Positions 17,587 through 25,009 of a stretch of 64,000 nt of DNA are shown here, piece after piece. Origin of the DNA: an uncultured Saprospiraceae bacterium (GTDB lineage: Bacteria > Bacteroidota > Bacteroidia > Chitinophagales > Saprospiraceae). The notes under the pieces are model-generated. The model saw only the letters and a list, made by a program, of their open reading frames with translations, made no database searches and was not told the origin of the DNA. The stretch is taken from contig CALEYL010000036.1 of the NCBI GenBank assembly GCA_937926205.1, positions 1 to 64,000 of the forward strand, read 5' to 3'. Position 1 is the stretch's first letter, and each line of letters opens with the position of its first letter. Made by a program: the position numbers and the translations under genes.

Positions 17587-18393
17587 TTATCGGCCGCTTA
17601 CCACCATTTTACCCGAAACGGCAGCTTTGCCGTTGCCGATGCTGTAGAGGTAAACGCCTTCCGGAAGTGCCGAAGCGTCAAAAGGCAGGGTGTTGGCGCC
17701 TTCAAACAAACGAACAGCTTCGCGATGTACTTGTTGCCCCATCATGTTGGTGACACGGAACTCGAAATTTCCTGTGTTTTTTGCCGTCACCTGAATTTGC
17801 GTCAGGTAGCTGAACGGGTTGGGCGCGACGCTCAGTTGAATGTCATCGCGCAGGGATTCATCCGTGCCGACAACAAAGCAATTCGCACTGCCTGCGGGCT
17901 TTACGTGCAGGAAGTAGTTGCCGGGAAACTGGGCGTTTGGAAACATAAATGGTATATCCAGAATTGTAGTACGGATGAGTACATTAACGCCCAAATCATA
18001 AACACCTTCCTCGCCAGGTGTTGCTGTCCCAAATATCTTCAGGCAACCGACAGAATCTTTTAAAAAGACGCAGTTTGGCGGATTGCAAACATAATCCATT
18101 GAAGCCGGAAGGTTCGTTACCGCGCCTTCAGTAGCCAGGTCGATGGAATTGATGGGGATTTCGCCAAATGGCGAAGCATAAGTCGCAGGTGTGTTGAAGG
18201 TAATGACGAACTCATATGCTGCATTCACACAGGCGGTATCCGAGATGCCGGAACCGGGATTATCCGGGGTGAACGGCTGAGGGTAAATGATCACAGAATC
18301 GGGCAAACTGGTGTCCGCCATACAGGAGCTCGATTGAGCCATAGCCCAAAAGCTGCTTACAGAAAATAATGCCAGTGCGAAGAATTTCTTCAT
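17587..18393 (-). CDS. secreted protein with type IX sorting domain
   Basis: A 268-residue exported protein with signal peptide MKKFFALALFSVSSFWAMAQ. Residues 20-180 form a beta-rich domain with four or more cysteines and no catalytic motif that I recognise; the pattern (CVNAAYEFVITFNTPAT, then CLKIFGTATPGEEGVYDLGV) parallels the first 150 residues of the neighbouring cargo protein. The C-terminal domain (LSVAPNPFSYLTQIQVTAK, GVYLYSIGN, KMVVSGR) is a type A sorting signal cleaved on export. It is transcribed in the same direction as the gene at 15640, with a gap of about 140 bases. Confidence 0.85.
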   Translation of the reverse strand: MKKFFALALFSVSSFWAMAQSSSCMADTSLPDSVIIYPQPFTPDNPGSGISDTACVNAAYEFVITFNTPATYASPFGEIPINSIDLATEGAVTNLPASMDYVCNPPNCVFLKDSVGCLKIFGTATPGEEGVYDLGVNVLIRTTILDIPFMFPNAQFPGNYFLHVKPAGSANCFVVGTDESLRDDIQLSVAPNPFSYLTQIQVTAKNTGNFEFRVTNMMGQQVHREAVRLFEGANTLPFDASALPEGVYLYSIGNGKAAVSGKMVVSGR

Positions 18394-18760
18394 AGCGATG
18401 ATTGTTTGGTAATGAAAATGAGTGAAATGTGAGCTTTTGTGTTGCTTTTTTCAGAAGATGGCGGGCTAAAATTATTTGACTTTTGCCGAAAAGAAAAATT
18501 TATTTTTCAAAATCAATCTTCTACCTTTGATCCGACTAGCGAAATTTCTACCATTTTCTACTTGCATCCCTTTTGATTTTTATGCCTTCAGGGAATCTGA
18601 AGCGACTGTTCGAATCCCGCCCTTTCAGGTTGTTAAGCTGTTCATTGTTTTTTTTATTCTACTGATAATGAACGCTTTTTGCGGCAAGCATACAGCCTGG
18701 TTTGCTTAATCATTGCCGACTTGACAAGCGGCAAATCACATCAAAAAAAAAGATAATTTT
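18394..18760. promoter_or_regulatory. divergent intergenic region before the TonB receptor
   Basis: This A/T-rich stretch separates the leftward cargo gene from the rightward receptor. TACCTTTG at 18522-18529 matches the -7 box but lies 230 bases before the receptor ATG, so it would imply a long leader. No riboswitch fold or operator was recognised. Confidence 0.3.
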
Positions 18761-21076
18761 ATGATGATGCTGGATTGCAGAAACACACTCAGTATTTTAT
18801 TGTTGATGGTGCTTGGAACCGCTACAGCCCAAAAAGCGACCATTTCAGGCCGTGTCAGTGACGACAAAACCAAAGAAGGCCTTTTTCTGGCAACAGTAAG
18901 CGCCGGAGATATTGGCGTGGTGACGGAAATTGATGGCAATTATCAACTGGAAGTCGATGCAGGAAGTTATACCATAACGGTGAGCTACGTAGGCTACAAC
19001 TCACAGACGCAGAACATCACCCTGACTGCCGGTCAGGACCTTCAACTCGACTTTTCTCTGAATGCGGAAGTTTCGATTTTAGAAACCGCCACGGTTACCA
19101 GCGGCAAGTTTGAAAAATCGCTGGGCGAAGTTACCGTTTCGATGGAGGTACTCAAACCTGGTCTTGTAGAAAGCGCCAACAAGAACACGCTGGACGGCGC
19201 CATCGAAAAAATACCCGGTGTCACGGTCATTGACGGCCAGGCGAATATCCGGGGTGGTTCCGGGTTCTCCCAGGGAGCAGGCAGCCGGGTGCTGTTGCTG
19301 GTAGACGACATTCCCATTCTGCAGGCTGACGCCGGTTTTCCCAACTGGGACGATGTGCCCATGGAAAACGTGGAGCAAATCGAAGTGCTGAAGGGCGCCG
19401 CATCGGCTTCCTACGGCTCCTCTGCGCTCAATGGCATCATCAACGTTCGCACGGCTTATCCCCGCAGCACGCCAGAAACAAAGGTTTCCGCCATTTATAC
19501 GACTTATTTTTCACCCGAAGATCCTGGTAAAAAGTGGTGGGACAGCGCGCCTTCGGCTTATACGGCCAGCATTTCGCACAAGCGGAAGATCAACCGGCTC
19601 GATTTGGTCCTCGGAGGGTTTTATGTCAACTCTCAGAGTTTTAACAAAGACACCTATAAGGAGTACGGCAGGTTCAACTTCAATACCCGCTATCGCCTCA
19701 CCGACCGCCTGTCTTTTGGCATCAACGGCAATTTTAACAAAGGGGAAAGCGGTTCTTTTTTCTATTGGGCCAATGCAGCCAACGCATACACTGGTACCCC
19801 CAGTACCATTTCATCGCGCAAACGATTCCGCTTCAATGTAGATCCATTTGTGACTTATTTTGACAAAACAGGCAATCGCCACAGGTTGGTGGGGCGCTAC
19901 TACAATGTGTCCAACGACAACGACCTGAATCAGTCAAATTATTCGCAGTTGTATTATGGCGAGTACCAGTTCCAACGCCAATTCAAAAAAATCAAACTGG
20001 TGGCTACGACAGGCGTAGTAACGATGGGTACCCATGTCGAAGCCGAGTTGTATGGCGATACGACTTTTACTTCGAGCAATGCGGCGGCGTACCTGCAACT
20101 GGACAAAACGGTTTCAAAGCGCCTCAATTTGTCTGCCGGATTTCGCTATGAGTACAATGTGCAGAACAACCCCACCTTCATCTTTGATCCGCTGCTCGGA
20201 GCCGTGGATACGGTTTTTGAAGACCATCAGAAGGAATCAAAACCCGTATTCTTGCTTGGCGCCAGCTACCGGCTCGGCACAAAAACGTATATCCGGGCTT
20301 CGTGGGGCCAGGGCTACCGGTACCCCACCATAGCAGAAAAATTCATCGTCACCAATGCAGGGGCATTTGACGTTTTGCCCAACCCGGATTTGCGTTCTGA
20401 AAGTGGCTGGACAGCAGAAGTTGGAATCAAACGCGGTTTCCGCATTTCAAAGTTTCAGGGATTTGTGGATATCGCTGCCTTTATGATGAAATATTTTGAT
20501 ATGATGGAGTTCAACCTCGTCGGCGGGGGCGCTTTCCGCTCGGTCAACATCGGAGATACTGAAACCCCGGGTATGGAGCTTTCCATCGGAGGCTCCGGGA
20601 AGATAGGCGGACTCCAAACCTCGCTCATCACCGGCTATACTTACATCGATCCCCGTTTTCTGGAGTTTGACAGCACGCCCATTCAGGCCGGGCAGCCTCA
20701 ATCTACCGGACAGGTCAATTACAACAACTCCTCCAATAAAGAAAACAATGTGCTGAAATACCGGCCGCGGCATACGTTCAAACTGGATATTGAAACGCAG
20801 TGGAAAGATTTGAGCGTGGGGCTGGAAACCTTTTATGCCAGCAATATTGAAGCCATTGACGCCGCTTTCAATCTGATTATTCCGGGGCTTAATGATTACC
20901 GGGAAATCAACAACAAGGGGTATACTGTACATAATGTTCGCCTCGGATACCGCTTCAGCGATGCTTTCAAAGTGTCGGTGCTGATGGGCAATATCCTGAA
21001 CACGGAGTATTCGATTCGCCCCGGTTTGCTGGAAGGGCCGCGAAATATGACGGCGCGGGTGGATTGGAAGTTCTAG
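18761..21076 (+). CDS. TonB-dependent outer membrane receptor with CarboxypepD_reg domain
   Basis: A 771-residue outer membrane active-transport receptor. A signal peptide (CRNTLSILLLMVLGTATAQK) is followed by a carboxypeptidase-regulatory-like domain at about 22-110 (ISGRVSDDKTKEGLFLATVS). The plug domain covers about 115-225 (ALNGIINVR, and IEVLKGAASASYGSSA with the typical LKG-SASYG stretch). The 22-stranded barrel ends in a terminal aromatic residue (VDWKF). No SusD partner gene follows, so this is not a SusC/D glycan system. The size and layout fit siderophore, cobalamin or metal receptors; the substrate is not evident. Three in-frame ATGs occur at the start; the first is used. Confidence 0.92.
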   Translation: MMMLDCRNTLSILLLMVLGTATAQKATISGRVSDDKTKEGLFLATVSAGDIGVVTEIDGNYQLEVDAGSYTITVSYVGYNSQTQNITLTAGQDLQLDFSLNAEVSILETATVTSGKFEKSLGEVTVSMEVLKPGLVESANKNTLDGAIEKIPGVTVIDGQANIRGGSGFSQGAGSRVLLLVDDIPILQADAGFPNWDDVPMENVEQIEVLKGAASASYGSSALNGIINVRTAYPRSTPETKVSAIYTTYFSPEDPGKKWWDSAPSAYTASISHKRKINRLDLVLGGFYVNSQSFNKDTYKEYGRFNFNTRYRLTDRLSFGINGNFNKGESGSFFYWANAANAYTGTPSTISSRKRFRFNVDPFVTYFDKTGNRHRLVGRYYNVSNDNDLNQSNYSQLYYGEYQFQRQFKKIKLVATTGVVTMGTHVEAELYGDTTFTSSNAAAYLQLDKTVSKRLNLSAGFRYEYNVQNNPTFIFDPLLGAVDTVFEDHQKESKPVFLLGASYRLGTKTYIRASWGQGYRYPTIAEKFIVTNAGAFDVLPNPDLRSESGWTAEVGIKRGFRISKFQGFVDIAAFMMKYFDMMEFNLVGGGAFRSVNIGDTETPGMELSIGGSGKIGGLQTSLITGYTYIDPRFLEFDSTPIQAGQPQSTGQVNYNNSSNKENNVLKYRPRHTFKLDIETQWKDLSVGLETFYASNIEAIDAAFNLIIPGLNDYREINNKGYTVHNVRLGYRFSDAFKVSVLMGNILNTEYSIRPGLLEGPRNMTARVDWKF

Positions 21077-21110
21077 AGCCTTTAAGGGGTTATACGAAGT
21101 CAAAAAGTAG

Positions 21111-21191
21111 CTAAAAAGACAGGAGGGTATTCCGAAATTGCCAATTTGCATTTTGCCATTTGCCAACTTTGGAATACCCTCCTGTTTTTAG
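21111..21191. terminator. bidirectional terminator between convergent genes
   Basis: CTAAAAA-(GA)-CAGGAGGGTATTCC at 21111-21133 pairs with GGAATACCCTCCTGTTTTTAG at 21171-21191, a stem of about 21 bp with a two-base bulge. The loop is made of TTGCCAATTTGC-type degenerate words. It lies between the receptor stop and the stop of the leftward small gene at 21228. Confidence 0.75.
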
Positions 21192-21227
21192 GTATTGTAT
21201 TCGAGGATTGCTTTCTTACTCAGGGCA

Positions 21228-21599
21228 TTAGATTTTTCCAACCCTGATTGAATGGCCGCCACCTTCTTCATATTCGAGGACGAATCCAAAACGGAATATG
21301 GAAAAAAACGGGAAAAAGGTTTTGGCACTTCCCTGTGTTCCCTTGCTGTCTTCAACTTCAAAGTTTATACCCGACAGGCGGTCGTGGTTAAATTTGAGAT
21401 CTTTGTAGGTCAATGTGATGCTTTTTTCGGCCAATTGGCGCTGAATGGCATCCAGTTCAGCTTGCTTCATCCCTTTGGCAAAAACCACTTCGATTTTTTC
21501 GTCAGAGATGTTCACCAGCGGTTTGGTAGTTCTTTGTACCAAAAAAGCGGAAGCTAAGACGGCAAGGCCAACTATAAAAAAGAACTCTTTGGTTAACAT
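21228..21599 (-). CDS. small membrane-anchored protein of unknown function
   Basis: A 123-residue protein with a single N-terminal hydrophobic segment (FFFIVGLAVLASAFLV), probably an uncleaved anchor or signal. The soluble part has a repeated short helix-strand pattern: EVVFAKGMKQAELDAIQRQL, then ITLTYKDLKFNHDRLSGINF, ending in a glycine-rich hydrophobic strand. That alternation resembles the C-terminal module of Bacteroidota BlaR1/peptidase-linked proteins, but no family can be named with certainty. It lies downstream of and on the same strand as the DUF6249-like gene, beside the divergent ECF sigma locus, so it may belong to that regulon. Confidence 0.55.
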   Translation of the reverse strand: MLTKEFFFIVGLAVLASAFLVQRTTKPLVNISDEKIEVVFAKGMKQAELDAIQRQLAEKSITLTYKDLKFNHDRLSGINFEVEDSKGTQGSAKTFFPFFSIFRFGFVLEYEEGGGHSIRVGKI

Positions 21600-21654
21600 G
21601 TCGGAGGTTTTTATGGTGAAAAAAAGGAATTGAGGGTCAAATAACAGGTCGTTC

Positions 21655-22011
21655 TTACAGAATATCAGAAGTTTCTCTTCTCACTTTCAGCGTAAAATAA
21701 TAGGCCAGCAGCCCCATTCCGCCAAAAATCAGTACCATTGAAAAATAAGCCAGCTCGCCCGGCATGCCCAGTCTTTCCAGAAAATTGGCAACCAATAATC
21801 CCAGGCCGGACATCACGGCAACCATTCCAAACTTTAAGGAGCGGCCTGGCTGGTCGCTGTCGCGTTTAAAAATTCGCGCATCCTGTCCACTTTCAATTAA
21901 TGCCATCCGCTCACGGTGGCGCGAAGTGAAATAGAAATAGATGAATACGATGATCGCCGAAAAATTGCCAACGATGGCAACTAAAGGAATTAATGCTTCT
22001 ACTTTAGACAT
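21655..22011 (-). CDS. DUF6249-like small membrane protein
   Basis: A 118-residue protein with the start set at 22011 (MSKVEALIPLVAIVG). It has an N-terminal membrane helix (LIPLVAIVGNFSAIIVFIYFYF), a basic juxtamembrane motif (RHRERMALIESGQDARIF), then two further helices (FGMVAVMSGLGLLVANFL and FSMVLIFGGMGLLAYYF). Proteins of this kind, with HRERMALIE following the first helix, are annotated DUF6249 in Bacteroidota and are often divergent from ECF sigma/anti-sigma genes, as here. The function is unknown; a role in membrane stress sensing is only suggested by position. Confidence 0.65.
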   Translation of the reverse strand: MSKVEALIPLVAIVGNFSAIIVFIYFYFTSRHRERMALIESGQDARIFKRDSDQPGRSLKFGMVAVMSGLGLLVANFLERLGMPGELAYFSMVLIFGGMGLLAYYFTLKVRRETSDIL

Positions 22012-22067
22012 GGTATGAAAGTGTTTGAAATTTCCTGAATCAATGTGAAAACACAAGCACAGACGCG

Positions 22068-22075
22068 TATCTTTG
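22068..22075 (+). promoter_or_regulatory. -7 box of the ECF sigma operon
   Basis: TATCTTTG matches TAnnTTTG exactly, 56 bases before the sigma factor ATG. A clear -33 TTG was not found. Confidence 0.4.
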
Positions 22076-22131
22076 AAAACAGGTTACAAAATCTGTAACC
22101 TAATTAAAACTACCCGCGTCAAATCCGGCAA

Positions 22132-22725
22132 ATGCAAGGAGCTGCTTCTGTGGATCAGGATATTCTGTTGATTCGTCAGGTATTGGCGGGCGACCAGACG
22201 GCTTTTCGCTTATTGGTCGAACGCCATCAGGATTTTGTATTCAGCATGGCGCATCGGGTATTGCGTTCCAGAGAAGAGGCTGAAGAAGTGGCACAGGATG
22301 TTTTTGTCAAAGTCTACCGGACCCTGCATACGTTTGGACAACGCTCAGGTTTTCGGACCTGGTTGTACACGGTGACGTACCGGGCGGCGATTGACAAATA
22401 CCGATTGCTGAAAGCGCCAAAAACTTCGCTCGACGACGAACACAGGGCACTGCAAATTGCAGACGGACCGGAAGCAAGTCCGGTCAGCCAAACCCAGCAA
22501 ACGGATTTGCGCGAACACCTGCAACTGGCCCTCAAGCGCCTGAAACCCGAAGACGCCCTGCTCATTGAGTTGTTTTATTTGCACGAGCAATCGGTGAAAG
22601 ACATTACGGACATCACCGGATTGTCTTTGAGCAATGTAAAAACCAAATTGCACCGGCTGCGGGAAGCCCTGAAGGAAGAAATGACCCACTTACTGAAAGA
22701 AGAAGTGTGGGATTTACTGGAATGA
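22132..22725 (+). CDS. ECF-type RNA polymerase sigma factor
   Basis: A 197-residue extracytoplasmic-function sigma factor. Region 2 (about residues 20-90) shows FRLLVERHQDFVFSMAHRVL, REEAEEVAQDVFVKVYRTLH and FRTWLYTVTYRAAID. Region 4 (about 125-180) shows LKPEDALLIELFYLHEQSVK, then ITGLSLSNVKTKLHRLREAL, the helix-turn-helix that reads the -35-like element. The product would redirect RNA polymerase in response to an envelope signal. A putative anti-sigma gene follows at 22891, but the two are separated by a 150-base composite repeat, which is unusual for such pairs. The DUF6249-like and small membrane genes are divergent from it. Confidence 0.93.
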   Translation: MQGAASVDQDILLIRQVLAGDQTAFRLLVERHQDFVFSMAHRVLRSREEAEEVAQDVFVKVYRTLHTFGQRSGFRTWLYTVTYRAAIDKYRLLKAPKTSLDDEHRALQIADGPEASPVSQTQQTDLREHLQLALKRLKPEDALLIELFYLHEQSVKDITDITGLSLSNVKTKLHRLREALKEEMTHLLKEEVWDLLE

Positions 22726-22732
22726 AAGAAAC

Positions 22733-22884
22733 GGGTGGACGGTAGACGGTGGACGGTAGACGGTGGACGGTAGACGCCTGCCTGCCGGCAGGCAGGGTTG
22801 ACGGAGTAGATTGCTCCATAAAGCAACACTACCCCCTTTAACCTTTAACCTTAACCCTTTAACCTTAGATTTACTTTAACCTTG
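22733..22884 (+). repeat. composite repeat, copy 3 (full, forward orientation)
   Basis: GGTGGACGGTAGACGG words (22733-22776), a palindrome (22777-22796), a core GTTGACGGAGTAGATTGCTC continuing to CATAAAGCAACACTAC (22797-22832), then CCTTTAACC words (22834-22884). The array-core-array order matches 4174-4395 in reverse. It fills the sigma/anti-sigma gap. Confidence 0.7.
22777..22796. repeat. 20-bp perfect palindrome
   Basis: CCTGCCTGCCGGCAGGCAGG is self-complementary over its full length. A relaxed copy lies at 24905-24933. In six-frame translation such units give PACRQAG-like peptides, which I recall as recurrent in environmental bacterial genomes. Confidence 0.6.
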
Positions 22885-22890
22885 AATTAA

Positions 22891-23406
22891 ATGCAATCCG
22901 AAGACAGCATCTTATTGTGGAAATACATTGACGGGCAGTGCACTCCGGAAGAGGCCCTGCTGCTAGAGCAGCGCATGGAGCAGGATGAAGCGTTGAAGGA
23001 AGCCTGGGCGCTCCGGGTGCGGCTGAATACTTCCCTGCGCCAACTTCCCCTGGAGCAGCCTTCCATGCGTTTTGCCGTAAATGTGATGGATCGCTTGCCT
23101 GCGTTGGTCAGAAAAATCAAATTTGAACCACTCGTTTCTCCGCGTTGGTTGCAAGTTTTTGGCGCTTCGGCGGCTACTTTGGTGTGTGCTGTTATTGCCC
23201 TTGTTTCAGGCAGCGGATCTGTGAACATGAGTTCTACTTCTCCCATTGCAAAAGCTGCTGGCCGTTGGACGGCACTTTTCGACGGGCTGCCTTATCATTA
23301 CCTGTTTGCCGGTGCTGCGATTGCTTTGGGGCTGTTGGCGCTTTACGCTATAGAGCAGCGGTTTTCAAAGCTTCAGGATAAATCGCCTAAGTCCTCAAAA
23401 GGCTAA
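22891..23406 (+). CDS. putative anti-sigma factor, membrane protein
   Basis: A 171-residue protein directly downstream of the ECF sigma gene. The N-terminal 70 residues follow the pattern of Bacteroidota anti-sigma domains (LLWKYIDGQCTPEEALLLEQ, then EQDEALKEAWALRVRLN), in which the helices hold the sigma factor; no zinc-binding HxxxCxxC is present. Two hydrophobic segments follow at about residues 87-107 (VFGASAATLVCAVIALVSGS) and 130-152 (YLFAGAAIALGLLALYAIEQ), with a short loop between, so both ends should be cytoplasmic. It would keep the sigma factor at the membrane until a signal arrives. The assignment rests mainly on position and fold pattern. Confidence 0.65.
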   Translation: MQSEDSILLWKYIDGQCTPEEALLLEQRMEQDEALKEAWALRVRLNTSLRQLPLEQPSMRFAVNVMDRLPALVRKIKFEPLVSPRWLQVFGASAATLVCAVIALVSGSGSVNMSSTSPIAKAAGRWTALFDGLPYHYLFAGAAIALGLLALYAIEQRFSKLQDKSPKSSKG

Positions 23407-23652
23407 CCTGCCCATCATACATTCCACTTTCTGATAACGGCTCCTTAAGCCCGTCTTCCGTCCTTCTGTTGACTGGGGATTCTGTTAATGTCTTGTGCAT
23501 CACTTGTTACCTTCCGCTCCTCTGCGCATTATGCAGTATCTGTCTATTCATCCAAAATGAATCTGAATCATGAAAAATGATACGGAAGCGGGAAGAAAGC
23601 GAAACAGGCGGGTGGAGTGTAAGGTTTTGTCGGACTAATCAGCTGATCTGAA

Positions 23653-23696
23653 GGTGACACCGTTCGTTGAGCGGAGTCGAAACGAAAGGTGTTACC
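23653..23696. repeat. 44-base imperfect palindrome in a gene-free gap
   Basis: The gap 23407-23770 holds no gene. GGTGACACCGTTCGTT and AACGAAAGGTGTTACC form a 16-bp stem with two mismatches around the loop GAGCGGAGTCGA, followed by more unstructured DNA. The loop word GAGCGGAGTCGA is typical of dispersed palindromes in many Bacteroidota. It may also end transcription of the anti-sigma gene. Confidence 0.55.
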
Positions 23697-23770
23697 TCTG
23701 TCGTGGAGCAACTAAAATTCAGGCCAGGGCCTGACCACTCGCCACACCCTGGCCTGAACCCAATTCAAAT

Positions 23771-24481
23771 TTACTGAATCTCAAAAGTCACCTTCACGGA
23801 GGTCACAAAATTCACCGGGATAAAGCCAATTTCTTTTCCGGCTTTGGCATCCATGGTAAATTGTGGTTTGCGGGAATAATTACCGATGCCACCGCCTGGA
23901 TAGGCCACATTGGTGAAATCTTCCTGATCCTCAATGCTGATGATTTTACCTGGTTTTTCATTGCCTGCACGCAGCAACAGCTCTGCCTTTTCACGCGCAG
24001 CTTTCATGGCTTGTACCTTAAGGTCGCGCATGTAAGTATCCACCTGTGAATGAGAGAAATACATCGTGTTGACGCTGGCTGTGCCGGAATCGCCCAATTT
24101 GGCAATCAACTGGTTGACCATACCGATGTTTTTCGTCTTGAGCAGGAAGTTTTTGGAAGGCATAAAGCCTTGTCCCTCCATCTGGTAAGAACCAAACCCA
24201 CTGATGTTGTCTACCCGGATATCGGAAGCCGGAATACCGGCATCGCTGGCAGCTTTCAGCATGCGCTGCTCCAGTTCTTTGATGCCCACGGTTAGCCCGC
24301 TTTCATCCTGGTATTCCGAAATGTTGACACTGAGGTAGATTTCATCCGGGTCCACTGTTTTTTCCGCGGTTCCGAAAACGGTGATGGTACGGGATGGGGA
24401 CATGCCAGGCTGAGCCATAGCAGTGGTAAAGGCAGCGCTTGTAGCAACAAGCACCAGGCCAGAAATTAATTTTTGAATCAT
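23771..24481 (-). CDS. SIMPL domain-containing exported protein
   Basis: A 236-residue protein of the SIMPL (DUF541, BP26/OMP28-like) family, with the start at 24481 giving signal peptide MIQKLISGLVLVATSAAFTT. Typical marks are TITVFGTAEKTVDPDEIYLS at the mature N-terminus, the helix ELEQRMLKAASDAGI, and the repeat of the fold from about residue 120 on (KNFLLKTKNIGMVNQLIAKL, KVQAMKAAREKAELLLRAGN). Members form periplasmic or outer-membrane-associated oligomeric rings; the function is unclear. It stands alone between a palindrome-bearing gap and a divergent small membrane gene. Confidence 0.9.
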   Translation of the reverse strand: MIQKLISGLVLVATSAAFTTAMAQPGMSPSRTITVFGTAEKTVDPDEIYLSVNISEYQDESGLTVGIKELEQRMLKAASDAGIPASDIRVDNISGFGSYQMEGQGFMPSKNFLLKTKNIGMVNQLIAKLGDSGTASVNTMYFSHSQVDTYMRDLKVQAMKAAREKAELLLRAGNEKPGKIISIEDQEDFTNVAYPGGGIGNYSRKPQFTMDAKAGKEIGFIPVNFVTSVKVTFEIQ

Positions 24482-24604
24482 AATGGATCTATTTTTGCTG
24501 CAAATGAAGGGCATTTTTTCCAATGTACAAGCATTCCTTGTTGGAATTATTCGTCGTACTGGCGTATGTTTGGCGCTTATTGTTTCATTCCTGAAAACAA
24601 CATC

Positions 24605-24892
24605 ATGTCGAACACCCGACGCAGTTTGATTCTTGCACTGGTCGCCGCTGCATTTGTATTGTTATTTATTAAATCACCGACGGTTTTCCCTGGCCTGGAT
24701 TTTCTTCCCCTAATACTCTCGTTTGCTGTTTTTGGCCTGAGTTCCTGGGGGCTGATGCTGGGCATCCGCAGTCTGAAACAGGAAGGAGGGGGCATCTGGC
24801 AATGGCTGGCTGCTTTTCTTAACGGGGCATTGCTGACTGGCTTTTTTCTGGTGGTGATGCTTCTTTTTGAAGCGCTTCGCAACTTTAATTAG
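24605..24892 (+). CDS. small three-helix membrane protein of unknown function
   Basis: A 95-residue hydrophobic protein with the start set at 24605, since the longer frame to 24473 overlaps the divergent SIMPL gene. There are three membrane segments: SLILALVAAAFVLLFI (about 7-22), FLPLILSFAVFGLSSWGLML (about 32-51) and LAAFLNGALLTGFFLVVMLLF (about 68-89). The last is preceded by a short amphipathic stretch (IRSLKQEGGGIWQW). I do not recognise a family. The size and topology suggest a small inner membrane protein; being short, it could also be a chance frame, although hydrophobicity is regular and the GC content matches neighbours. Confidence 0.5.
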   Translation: MSNTRRSLILALVAAAFVLLFIKSPTVFPGLDFLPLILSFAVFGLSSWGLMLGIRSLKQEGGGIWQWLAAFLNGALLTGFFLVVMLLFEALRNFN

Positions 24893-24904
24893 TGTCTGTC
24901 TTTA

Positions 24905-24933
24905 CCTGCCTGCCTGTCCGGTAGGCAGGCGGG
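24905..24933. repeat. GC-rich imperfect palindrome
   Basis: CCTGCCTGCC and GGCAGGCGGG arms (nine of ten pairs) flank a nine-base centre. It is related to the perfect palindrome at 22777. It lies just after the stop of the small membrane gene, so it may also serve as a terminator. Confidence 0.5.
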
Positions 24934-24963
24934 AACCTTCGCCCGGGAGTTCGATTGCTGCGT

Positions 24964-24971
24964 TATCTTTG
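24964..24971 (+). promoter_or_regulatory. -7 box of the aminopeptidase operon
   Basis: TATCTTTG matches TAnnTTTG and lies 38 bases before the ATG at 25010. No clear -33 TTG at the right spacing. Confidence 0.4.
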
Positions 24972-25009
24972 ATCCCAAAAACTCATCATTTGCACAAATT
25001 TAATTGGCT

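Noticed and set aside
18476..18709. 77-residue frame before the TonB receptor
   Set aside because: A/T-rich, Phe/Ile-rich composition with no family match; it looks like chance in a divergent promoter region.
22575..22829. 84-residue frame containing PACRQAG
   Set aside because: It is the translation of the palindrome and repeat array, not a gene.
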